This document shows positions 18,174 to 25,994 of a stretch of DNA of 64,000 nucleotides, piece after piece. The notes under the pieces were generated by a model. It was not told where the DNA came from. It did no database searches and saw only the letters and a list, made by a program, of their open reading frames with translations. The number at the start of each line of letters is the position of its first letter. Within the stretch, counting starts at the first letter, position 1. This DNA is from Bacillus sp. 2205SS5-2 (GTDB lineage: Bacteria; Bacillota; Bacilli; Bacillales; Bacillaceae_K): assembly GCF_037024155.1 (NCBI RefSeq), contig NZ_JAYKTS010000021.1, forward strand, positions 1-64,000, written 5' to 3'. The position numbers and the translations under genes are program-made.

Positions 18174-18485
18174 ATGTTTGGTTTACTTAATCTTGGAAGC
18201 TTTGTGCTTGGACTAATAGCTTGGATACTTCCTATTGTTAATCTAACGAGAGATACAAAACCGGAAAATAAAAATTGGGTTGTTCTTTCAATTATAAGCA
18301 TCAGTGCTTGCAGTACCTCATTATGTTTTCAGATTCTTTATACCTATCATAAGGTAACGGTTGAAGACTGGGCTGCTCTTATGGACACAATGTATGCTGT
18401 GGCGTTCGCTTCAGCAATTCTTCTCATCGTAACTATCGTATTAAATGCAATTACAATGATTGTATTTCGTCAGACAGCTAAGTAG
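18174..18485 (+). CDS. Small membrane protein of unknown function
   Basis: This is a 103-residue protein with three to four hydrophobic helices: residues about 4-25, 36-56 (VVLSIISISACSTSLCFQIL), and 73-97 (AVAFASAILLIVTIVLNAIT). A short charged loop (TRDTKPENK) separates the first two. No recognisable domain. GGAGAT directly precedes the ATG and a better-placed GGGAG lies further upstream. It has no close co-directional partner. The gap before it (17884-18173) is empty of genes. Confidence 0.6.
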   Translation: MFGLLNLGSFVLGLIAWILPIVNLTRDTKPENKNWVVLSIISISACSTSLCFQILYTYHKVTVEDWAALMDTMYAVAFASAILLIVTIVLNAITMIVFRQTAK

Positions 18486-18678
18486 GATATCAAAATTCTA
18501 GTTTATGAAAGGGTGTACTTAAAGTAACTGGTGCGATAGTTGAAGAAAAAGAACAACAATAATAATTAAAATACATTGTTAATTTCCATAAGTTGTTCGG
18601 ATATTGTAGAGAGAAACTCAAAAAACATTTCAACTTACACTTGGTTTAACAATAAAAATCACATACCAATTGACAAGT

Positions 18679-18720
18679 AAAAACGCTCAGAGAAATTTTA
18701 TTTCTTTGAGCGTTTTTTTT
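18679..18720. terminator. Bidirectional terminator
   Basis: AAAACGCTCAGAGAAA pairs with TTTCTTTGAGCGTTTT and is followed by Ts. It lies between the convergent genes ending at 18485 and 18763. Confidence 0.8.
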
Positions 18721-18762
18721 GTTGTATTATCTTCATTTAAAACATCCCAATAGTTGAACAAG

Positions 18763-19065
18763 TTAAGTTCCTTCCCCTAAATTTAATAACCAATTACGCA
18801 ATTTTTCCTTCGGGTAGTATACTTTATTATTTATAATAATGTGCGGAATGTCTGTATGCTCTTGAATAAGAGACTTTGCATCTTCTTTTGAAATACCCAT
18901 AAAATGATGAACATCATTTTCTTTTAACAGCTCGTGTTCATCATCCTCATTTAAAGAGTCAATAAGATTTTTTGCATTTGGGTTTTTGAAATTTTTCAGT
19001 CCATCTCCAATAAAGTATCCTGCGGCTGCAATTCCTGTGGCTATCAAAATAAAATCCCATTCCAT
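18763..19065 (-). CDS. Membrane-anchored small helix-turn-helix-like protein
   Basis: A 100-residue protein with an N-terminal membrane helix (FILIATGIAAAGYFIGDGL) and an acidic linker (DSLNEDDEHELLKEND). The C-terminal segment from about 55 to 95 (MGISKEDAKSLIQEHTDIPH, then IIINNKVYYPKEKLRNWLLN) resembles the winged helix of excisionase/MerR-type DNA-binding domains. The SD TTAGGGGGC precedes the ATG at 19065. Function unknown; the DNA-binding assignment is inference from pattern. 19066-19592 upstream shows no other gene. Confidence 0.65.
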   Translation of the reverse strand: MEWDFILIATGIAAAGYFIGDGLKNFKNPNAKNLIDSLNEDDEHELLKENDVHHFMGISKEDAKSLIQEHTDIPHIIINNKVYYPKEKLRNWLLNLGEGT

Positions 19066-19592
19066 TATTTTGCCCCCTAAATTTAACTGTTCATTTTATC
19101 CACGATTTAATACCAAGAATGGCTTTAATATTCCTTGCTTTAAGCAATCAACTTCATAATTTCAAAACTTATTTTAACATAAAATTAGAAATAACCTCTC
19201 TTCGATTTAAATAAATATCGAAATTAGCATGACATTTAACAACCCAAATACCAAGATGACAATAGTTCTTGTCAATATGTGAATTAAATTGTGATTTTGT
19301 ATGATAATTTACTTATTAATATTCAATAAATGCTTATATATATGGAAAAAGAAGAGACCAGAACATCTACGATTTGGTCTGCTAATTAGTATGATATTTA
19401 GTATGTTTCTCCACAAAAACTGAACTACTTATAATTTTTAACAATGCCTTTAATATTATGGGAGATAGAAATTGTCATTGTACCTCCAAACCTTTTAACA
19501 TAAGTCCCTAATTATTTTTATTCTCAGCAGCCGCAAATTTTGCTAGACTACTATTATCATTATTGAAAAAACGAATAAAGGTTGTGTCCTAC

Positions 19593-20018
19593 ATGGAGTG
19601 TTTAGGTTGTAAATTAGCGAATCAAAAAGAACTCATTCACCTTGTTTTTGAGGATGAATATGTCAGTTGTTTCTTAGACCACGAACCATTTAACGAAGGT
19701 CATGTATTGATTTTGCCAAAGCAACATATTTATGATGCAGAAGAGCTTGATGAATATACTTCAAAAGCTATAATGGATGCCTCTATCCTCCTATCCAAAG
19801 CTATTAAAAAAATTTGGAGTCCAGATGGAGTCACTATCTGCCAAAACGGTGGAATATTTAATGAATTAACGCATTATCATATGCATGTAGTACCGAGATA
19901 TAAGCATCAATCATTCGCTAGCTTCTATGAAGAATCAGAAATTTGTATAGAGCCGGTTTCGAAGTTAATTGAGACTAAGATAATTCTATTAAATGCCATT
20001 CATGAAATTCTTGCTTAG
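19593..20018 (+). CDS. HIT-family nucleotide hydrolase/transferase
   Basis: This is a 141-residue histidine-triad protein. A CxxC pair near the N-terminus (MECLGCKLA) is typical of zinc-stabilised HIT proteins. Conserved features are FLDHEPFNEGHVLILPKQHI, the substrate segment VTICQNGG, and the catalytic triad HYHMHVVPRY (HxHxH). HIT proteins hydrolyse nucleotide phosphoramidates or dinucleoside polyphosphates. The ATG at 19593 is chosen over the TTG at 19563 because it begins the family-typical start and has AAAGG upstream at a somewhat long distance. It stands alone. Confidence 0.8.
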   Translation: MECLGCKLANQKELIHLVFEDEYVSCFLDHEPFNEGHVLILPKQHIYDAEELDEYTSKAIMDASILLSKAIKKIWSPDGVTICQNGGIFNELTHYHMHVVPRYKHQSFASFYEESEICIEPVSKLIETKIILLNAIHEILA

Positions 20019-21265
20019 ATACTTTAGTGAAGTCTCCTATTGAATGGACCATCGAACGGGTTATTAAAAGAAATTGCTATTTAGAAGGTGTTCGCTAAGT
20101 AAAGTAGTTTCATTCTAAGGATGTACTCATGAGAAAAACCGTTCAACAGCTCAAAGCGTCCTTTCATTGAGGTGGCAATTGGAATAAACACCATAACTTT
20201 GCCTATACTTTTATTATTCATGATAAAAACGAAAGTTATATTTAAGGACGATATTGATTTTCAAAAAAAGAATGTCTTAGCAAAAGTTGAAACCGACTCA
20301 AATAATGGTCGAGGTAGTTTGTGGCCTCGACACAAAACCGAATGATTTAGCCTTTCATGCTGACTGAAATAACTTTTCACATTCTGAATATACTCCTTTG
20401 ACACTTTTCTTGCCATCTGAGTTCAATCTATCATGTTCATTCCTTTTTCATTTGCGTAGGTCATAAATGCCCGCTACGCATCAGTTCAAAGGACGTTCAA
20501 AAGAAGGTTTAGAGCGATTAACTTCATCTACTCGTGTTCTTACAATTCGCTATTGTTCAACCACTACCTAGTCCGTAAACTTTTGCCGGTTTCTTGCCAA
20601 AAGAACAGAGAAATGTTCTTTACTGATGAATCGTTGTGATGATGCACCGAGGCGTTAACGAACTTTTCAACTATCCACCAAACGTTTCCCCTTTTCACAG
20701 TACAAGAAGGGTGTTGAATAAATGTTGATTGTCTGATCTAATATGAATCAGTTAGAAGACCTTATCTTCAAGATAATTCCATCTTTTCTCCCAAATTTCC
20801 ATAAACACTTATGTTGATTAACATCCTTTTACTTGTATAATCCTTTTTCCATCGAGCGAGGATTTAAAAACTGAAACCAGTTAAGTCACACTCCCATAAT
20901 GACGACAAGTAGAGCCATTCAAAATAATTCACTTTATATATGTGATTGTAAATTATCAGAAAATTACGGAGATGACTTTGGTTATGTTGCCGAAGAAGTT
21001 GTAAAAATCGACTTCTTTCTTTCAATCAGTTTTATGTACATTTCCCCGTTTAAAATTCCATATTATCTTTGCAATGACTAATTGCTCTGCTTCATCATTT
21101 TCAGAACCTTTTTTGTTTATGGTATATAATAGGGCTGATAATTGCAATAACTGTGAATGTGGATTGGTGATTAGTAATTAATCCAAAACTCTGTCCATTG
21201 GCAGATGAATCCCTAGATTAATAGACTATTATCGAAAAATAGGACACTCCAAACTACATGGAATG
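20019..21265. other. Decayed intergenic region
   Basis: No intact gene. A coding-like stretch lies at about 20160-20344 on the plus strand (VAIGINTITLPILLLFMIKT onward, about 58 residues, hydrophobic then charged) without an SD. Another, at about 20430-20560 on the minus strand, reads RIVRTRVDEVNRSKPSFERP. A 60-codon frame at 20899-21081 has no SD and no recognisable domain. All look like relics. Confidence 0.4.
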
Positions 21266-21595
21266 TCCTAACCTTATTGCACAATCGTCCCCGATTAATG
21301 AATAATTGAAATCGAGGTAAATTGTAAGAGGAGACTCGATTAAAGCTCCCGTTAGCCCAATAATCACTCCAATTTATATTCCATATTTTACAAGCAGAAA
21401 ACTACTTATCCAAACTGCAATTGTAATTTTGGTTGTTAGATACATGGAAAATTCAAATGTTGATAGTTTTCTTTCTCGCTTCGTTTTTTTCATCTGTCTA
21501 ACATAAAAAATGAACATAAAAGAAGTATTGCCATTGATAATCCGTATATGTTTTCCAAGATGTTAATCAATTGAATACTCTCCTCTGCCAGAGAA
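21266..21595 (-). pseudogene. Frameshifted membrane-protein remnant
   Basis: The minus strand reads IQLINILENIYGLSMAILLL, then in a shifted frame KRERKLSTFEFSMYLTTKIT and AVWISSFLLVKYGI, an in-frame stop, then IGVIIGLTGALIESPLTIYL. These are consecutive membrane helices of one decayed protein. I do not recognise the family. It lies just downstream of the intact small membrane gene at 21635. Confidence 0.5.
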
Positions 21596-21634
21596 ATAAA
21601 ATGTCATACCCTCTTCAAAATTAGCCTCAGTTAT

Positions 21635-21946
21635 TTAAATTTCACCTTTTACAAAAGGAGAAAATACAGAATACCACGACCAAAAAAACACTATCCAAAA
21701 AGTAAGAGAGCTAATTCGTGCATTCAGTAATAGACTTTTTTTTGACAATATATAAACTCTAAACAAGGTATATAAACAAAACAATATAAAAGTGAGACCA
21801 AAAACAACAACACCCAAATTACCTATATAAGAAATGCCAGAGCTTTCATATATCCTACTAAATACCTTTTCTGCAAGAACAAAACCAATAAACAAAAAGA
21901 TTACTATTTCAACAAATGTAATGACGTACCCTTTCCAATGAACCAA
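21635..21946 (-). CDS. Small membrane protein, unknown
   Basis: A 103-residue protein with three hydrophobic helices (about 8-25, 41-68 and 81-98). The middle one is GNLGVVVFGLTFILFCLYTL. No domain recognised. The start is a TTG at 21946 with GGGAAAGGG about ten bases upstream; an out-of-frame ATG lies between them. It heads a group of three small minus-strand membrane genes (to 23079), each with its own SD and gaps of 250-350 bp, so they are not a tight operon. Confidence 0.5.
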   Translation of the reverse strand: MVHWKGYVITFVEIVIFLFIGFVLAEKVFSRIYESSGISYIGNLGVVVFGLTFILFCLYTLFRVYILSKKSLLLNARISSLTFWIVFFWSWYSVFSPFVKGEI

Positions 21947-22194
21947 AATATCATTCCCTTTCCCCTAGTGATTTTAAAAAAATGCGATAGTAATGGTTGA
22001 AATAACTGCCTCGTTAGTTTTTTCCATTTTCTTTTTTAGTATATCAGTGATTTTCTTTACTTCTCAATCTGACCCTTTCGTATTGAAAAAACTGCAATTA
22101 TCTGTTCAGTTAGGATAATGTTCAATCGGAATATGTTTATAGTAGTCAAAAAAACATGGTTCTCTTTTGTAACATTTTACCTAAACAACCAATT

Positions 22195-22401
22195 TCACCC
22201 ATAAAAACCAATTAAATTTAGTAAAAATACACCTATAAAAGTGACAGCTAATCCAGCAGTCATAGCAATACTAGTTGTTTTCCATTTCTTTGTATTAAAC
22301 CAAACCGCAGTTGCTCCAACAACAGAAAAAATTAGGCCAAAAAAGATGGAGGCGTAGGGGGTAGTCGGCGCAATCCAATCATACCAATTAAGAAAATCCA
22401 T
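22195..22401 (-). CDS. Small two-helix membrane protein, unknown
   Basis: A 68-residue protein with two membrane helices (YASIFFGLIFSVVGATAVWF and SIAMTAGLAVTFIGVFLLNL) joined by a basic loop NTKKWKT. No recognised family. The ATG at 22401 follows AAAGGAG at good spacing, which decides against the longer frame from 22443. Confidence 0.6.
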   Translation of the reverse strand: MDFLNWYDWIAPTTPYASIFFGLIFSVVGATAVWFNTKKWKTTSIAMTAGLAVTFIGVFLLNLIGFYG

Positions 22402-22749
22402 TTTAACTTCTCCTTTCGTTTTGAGAGAAATATTTTTAAGCAAGCTAGATGCTACCTAAATAATTTTTCACGAATTAGTCCTTTCCTCCGCTCCATATTT
22501 ATTATGGCTAGGAGAAAAAACTGATTGCTTTGTGGCCACTTTATTTACCCTTTCAATAATTATTTCGTCGCGCTATTACCAAATAAAAATTGAGTTCATT
22601 TTTCATTAATCTAGTGCTTAAATTATTTGTGAGAATGATTTTTTTCTATCCGTTAGTAGCATAGTTCAGAAAAACTGTGAATAATACAGGTTTACCATTT
22701 CATTTCCATAAAAACTAATGAAAATAGTTCTCTTAATCAATAATATATG

Positions 22750-23079
22750 TTAATTTACTTTTTCTTCTTTTTTCCACATTTTATAGTGATAAATTAGTTG
22801 AAGAAACCAAGCCAATTGAATAAATACAATTAATGATATAATTAGCGATAACCTTATATCTATAAGATTGTAAATTATTGCAAGACAAATAATATTAATT
22901 GGCAAGGTATATATCGTTCGTATCATTTTTTTTCTGTGAGTTAATTTGAAGAAATTCATCACAAAGCCTTTATCGACCTTTTCCTTGCCTTTAAAGATTA
23001 TTGACATCATAAGACTAAATAGCAGGACAATTGTAGCTGAAATTACCAAACTATAGATAACTCTTTCTAATTCTGGCAT
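22750..23079 (-). CDS. Small four-helix membrane protein, unknown
   Basis: A 109-residue protein with four predicted helices: about 8-29 (SLVISATIVLLFSLMMSIIF), 52-70, 74-90 and 88-100. Its loops are basic (KGKEKVDK, THRKKMIR) and the tail is charged. GAGGTG precedes the ATG at 23079. I do not recognise it. Its layout is like that of several uncharacterised Bacillus membrane proteins. Confidence 0.6.
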   Translation of the reverse strand: MPELERVIYSLVISATIVLLFSLMMSIIFKGKEKVDKGFVMNFFKLTHRKKMIRTIYTLPINIICLAIIYNLIDIRLSLIISLIVFIQLAWFLQLIYHYKMWKKEEKVN

Positions 23080-23442
23080 ATTATCACCTCTTCACTTTTT
23101 TGAATATTTAATTTTTTACTTCTCTCCTGTTGGACAGGGAATATCCATTAATAAGATAGTCCTCTCCCTTTTTGAGAAAAGCTCCATAAGAGGAAGAAAA
23201 AGTACACTAGATTAGTGCTTAACATCTCTCTCTATCCCTAATTAATCTTCGGCTGATGTTGACCAGAACCCTTTGGCTAACCAAGATAGTATGGATAAAA
23301 TAGGAATTCCATAACTCTCATGATCTTAATAGCTAATTCCTTCTCCCAGCATAAAAGTACACTAATACTACTGATACGAAATAGCACGTAAGGAGGTTTC
23401 AAAATATTTCGATTCTTCATTCTATCCTAAACATATTTATTA

Positions 23443-23530
23443 GGCTCTTTTCGCAAGACTTGTTGCATCCGAACCAGTCTATAATCAGTGATATAGCTTT
23501 ACTTCGGGGCTTCTTTTCGTCTATTTTGGA
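23443..23530 (+). repeat. MITE copy 6, left half
   Basis: GGCTCTTTTCGCAAGACTTG, then CCGAACCAGTCTATAATCAG and TTCTTTTCGTCTATTTTGG follow MITE copy 10 closely. The right half is not recognisable. Confidence 0.6.
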
Positions 23531-23661
23531 TGAATATTTGTGCTTTGTGTAAAAAATAGCTCTTTGTTTTTTAGATGTAGAGATTGGTGCATTTTCTTTT
23601 CAGAAGGAGGTATAGTAAATTGAACTAAAAATTATTGTGACAAATGTTTTAAAGGGTTTTT

Positions 23662-24310
23662 GTGGAGCCGGTTGAAAATGCCCGATGCCAAGTGCTCATT
23701 CCTGAAGAATATAAAGTTATTTTCAAGATAAAACAGAGTTTGATCTTTCGTTTGACTATGAAGTGGTTCAAGAATATCCGAGCTCTGAAATTATTACCTT
23801 TGGTAGCAATGTATCAGAGCAGGTGCTGGATATTACTCGAAATTAGGCTGGCAGCACGATGCGCTTTTTTGAAATTGAACGACGAACACTCCCTTATCCC
23901 ATCAAAAAAATAAACAACCTTCTTCAAGATGAAGCTGGCAAAGTTCAGCTTGCACCCTTCTCTGATGAAAAAGTACTTCGGTCAGAACAAATATGCGTGA
24001 ATTTAAATACCGGGAAATTCTCATAGACAATGAAGCAAGAGCAAGAACGCATTGTTTACCCTAATGAGCGGATCTACACCTATCCTCTAGCTGGAGAATT
24101 CAATATTGTTCATCGGTATGAATTCGCTTTTCAACAAATCGAACGAAGTCCGGAAAGTGAAAGCAGATAACACATCCAAGAGACCCCAATGAAAAAGGAA
24201 CTAGAAAGGGTTGACTCTTATTACCGGGAATTGCTACTTGGGATACCGGCTTATTTTAGTTTAATAGATTACTTGTCTTTTCAGAGAAGCTTCTCTTGTA
24301 ATACCCTTAT
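23662..24310 (+). pseudogene. Multiply frameshifted gene, family not recognised
   Basis: Switching frames gives a continuous coding-like reading. It begins VLIPEEYKVIFQDKTEFDLS, then FDYEVVQEYPSSEIITFGSN, RFFEIERRTLPYPIKKINNL, KYREILIDNEARARTH, HRYEFAFQQIERSPESES and KKELERVDSYYRELLL. The parts are in consistent order and strand, so one gene of at least 210 codons has decayed through several indels and stops. The charged, helix-rich C-terminal part resembles accessory proteins linked to helicases, but that is a weak impression. Confidence 0.5.
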
Positions 24311-24351
24311 ATAATTTTTATTTCGAGATAATTACTAGTCTTTTTGTATAT

Positions 24352-24629
24352 GGCTCTTTTCGTATACCTTGTGGCTTTGTCACCTGATTTTCGACTAAAT
24401 CCTCCATTTCATTGTTGATTTCTATCAAAAACAAACGGATCTAGCTGCAGTGGCTTGTGGCTCGGGGTCAAATGAAGAACCCTCCAGCGATGCAGGCATC
24501 ACCTCCGAGTTCTTCATTTGCCTGACGTCGCAGGGCAGCCACTTCCGCTTTTCGTAAATGATGCCCGAAACAAAGTTATATCACAGATGATTAACTGATA
24601 CGAAAAGCCACAATCTTTGCGAAAACAGC
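24352..24629 (-). mobile_element. MITE copy 7, composite, with a perfect 9-bp target duplication
   Basis: Ends GGCTCTTTTCGTATACCTTG at 24352 and ATCTTTGCGAAAACAGC ending at 24629. TTTGTATAT occurs directly at 24343-24351 and 24630-24638. A nested unit occupies 24438-24555. Confidence 0.8.
24438..24555 (-). repeat. Nested ~118-bp hairpin unit
   Basis: Reverse complement of unit 2 at 1137-1254 with few differences, in the same position inside the MITE core. It starts ACGAAAAGCGGAAGTGGCTG on the minus strand. Confidence 0.75.
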
Positions 24630-24873
24630 TTTGTATATAAATGTTTTTTACATTCTTATTTGATAAAAACTGTCCAAGAATTAAAATAAGATATATTCAA
24701 ACAATTTATCATCTTTTTTCTGTTAAGTTTGTCCATTATAAAATCAAGCAACTAATTCAAGCCAAACTCTGTTGATTCATACAATGATATAATCATCAAA
24801 AGCTATTCAGCAACCTCAGGGTCAAATATTTTAACTAAATATCAAAAAATCATGTAAACTGGATGAATGGCAA

Positions 24874-24912
24874 TAAAAAATCACGGAAAGATATACTTAA
24901 TTTCCGTGATTT
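24874..24912. terminator. Terminator of the DHFR-like gene
   Basis: AAATCACGGAAA pairs with TTTCCGTGATTT. The poly-A on the plus side supplies a T-tract for the minus-strand gene ending at 24945. Confidence 0.8.
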
Positions 24913-24944
24913 CATAACTTATTCAATTGAAACTATTATTACTA

Positions 24945-25466
24945 CTATCTTCTTGAGTACACTAAAAGAGGTAAGCCTTCTTCAATTGTATACTTATCAA
25001 GATGTAGCTTTACCGTAGGTCTATCACTAAAGAATAGAGGTCTACCTCCACCTAAGATAATAGGTACCATTCCTACATGAAATTCATCCACAACATCTTC
25101 TTTCATAAAATTATCCGTTAACCCACTGCCTCCAAATAGCCAGATATCTTTTCCATCTTCTTTTTGCAATGCTTGTACATAGCCGACAATGTCATTGTTA
25201 ACAAATTCAACATTGTCATAGTTCTCCATTTCCCTAGATGTTGCCACGATAATTTTTTTATCTGGATAATCTTCAATTCCGATATCTTCATAAGATTTGC
25301 TGCCCATGACTACAATATCAATACTTTCAATAAATTTTGGAAAATTATGTGTTTCTGCGGTATTTAGTGATTTATCTCCATCTCCTTCGATCCATTCATA
25401 ACCACCTTTTTCATCCACGATATAGCCATCTAAGCTCATCGCTAAATTAAGAATTATTTTTCTCAT
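24945..25466 (-). CDS. Dihydrofolate reductase/RibD-C family protein
   Basis: A 173-residue protein of the DHFR-like superfamily in the stand-alone RibD C-terminal branch. It opens MRKIILNLAMSLDGYIVDEK, with the substrate-loop pattern NLAMSLDG, then IVVMGSKSYED, KKIIVATSRE, the NADPH-binding IWLFGGSGLTDNFMKEDVVDE, and MVPIILGGGRPLF. It should be an NADPH-dependent reductase of unknown substrate rather than true DHFR, since it lacks the folate-binding layout of FolA. GGAGG places the start at the second of two adjacent ATGs. Own terminator downstream. Confidence 0.8.
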   Translation of the reverse strand: MRKIILNLAMSLDGYIVDEKGGYEWIEGDGDKSLNTAETHNFPKFIESIDIVVMGSKSYEDIGIEDYPDKKIIVATSREMENYDNVEFVNNDIVGYVQALQKEDGKDIWLFGGSGLTDNFMKEDVVDEFHVGMVPIILGGGRPLFFSDRPTVKLHLDKYTIEEGLPLLVYSRR

Positions 25467-25605
25467 CATGTTTCCTCCATTCAAAATTAATTTATAATGA
25501 TTCTTAACTATATAATTATCTTAAACCACACAGTAACTTTATGATCAAGCGTTTTTTCTAAATTTCTAAAAATGCTCCTGTATATATAGAATTAAAGGTT
25601 TTTAA

Positions 25606-25617
25606 GAACATTTGTTC
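25606..25617. promoter_or_regulatory. LexA-like palindrome
   Basis: GAACATTTGTTC has perfect 5-bp arms and resembles the Bacillus LexA/DinR box (CGAACNNNNGTTCG). It lies before a transposase fragment, so biological relevance is doubtful. Confidence 0.25.
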
Positions 25618-25657
25618 AATCTCTGTAGGTAACAAACAATACTTACTGGGAGGAGGA

Positions 25658-25963
25658 GTGAAGGTGAAATACAACCAAATAAAAAACAGAAACGAAAAGA
25701 TTCAAGAAATAAAAGCTGAGATGCATGGTTTGAGAGATCTACGAATGTTCAAACGCTATCAAGACATATTAATGCACTTGAAGGGGCGCAGTTATGTCGA
25801 AATCGCGGAGTTTTCAGGGTGTACGCTCCAGACTGAATACAATTATGTTCGTACTTATAAAACGAAAGGGTATGAGCCCGGAGCAATACCGAACTTATCC
25901 CCTCTCGTTTTGCTAATGATAGTGTGTAACTTAGTGAATTCAGATCAAATTTGTTGCAAATAA
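25658..25963 (+). pseudogene. IS630-type transposase N-terminal fragment
   Basis: The first ~75 residues (LRDLRMFKRYQDILMHLKGR, SYVEIAEFSGCTLQTEYNYV, RTYKTKGYEPGAIPNLSP) are the helix-turn-helix domain of IS630/Tc1-type transposases. The frame then degenerates and stops at 101 residues, so the DDE catalytic domain is absent. A GTG start follows a strong SD (GGAGGAGGA). Confidence 0.6.
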
Positions 25964-25994
25964 TTGGTTACACGGGTCAAAAGATAACCACGTA

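Noticed and set aside
20899-21081. Plus-strand frame of 60 codons (MTTSRAIQNN)
   Set aside because: No SD, no recognisable domain, and located in a decayed region; kept only as part of the intergenic description.
25606-25617. SOS control of a real gene by the LexA-like palindrome
   Set aside because: It precedes only a truncated IS630 fragment, so a regulatory role is unlikely even though the palindrome is good.
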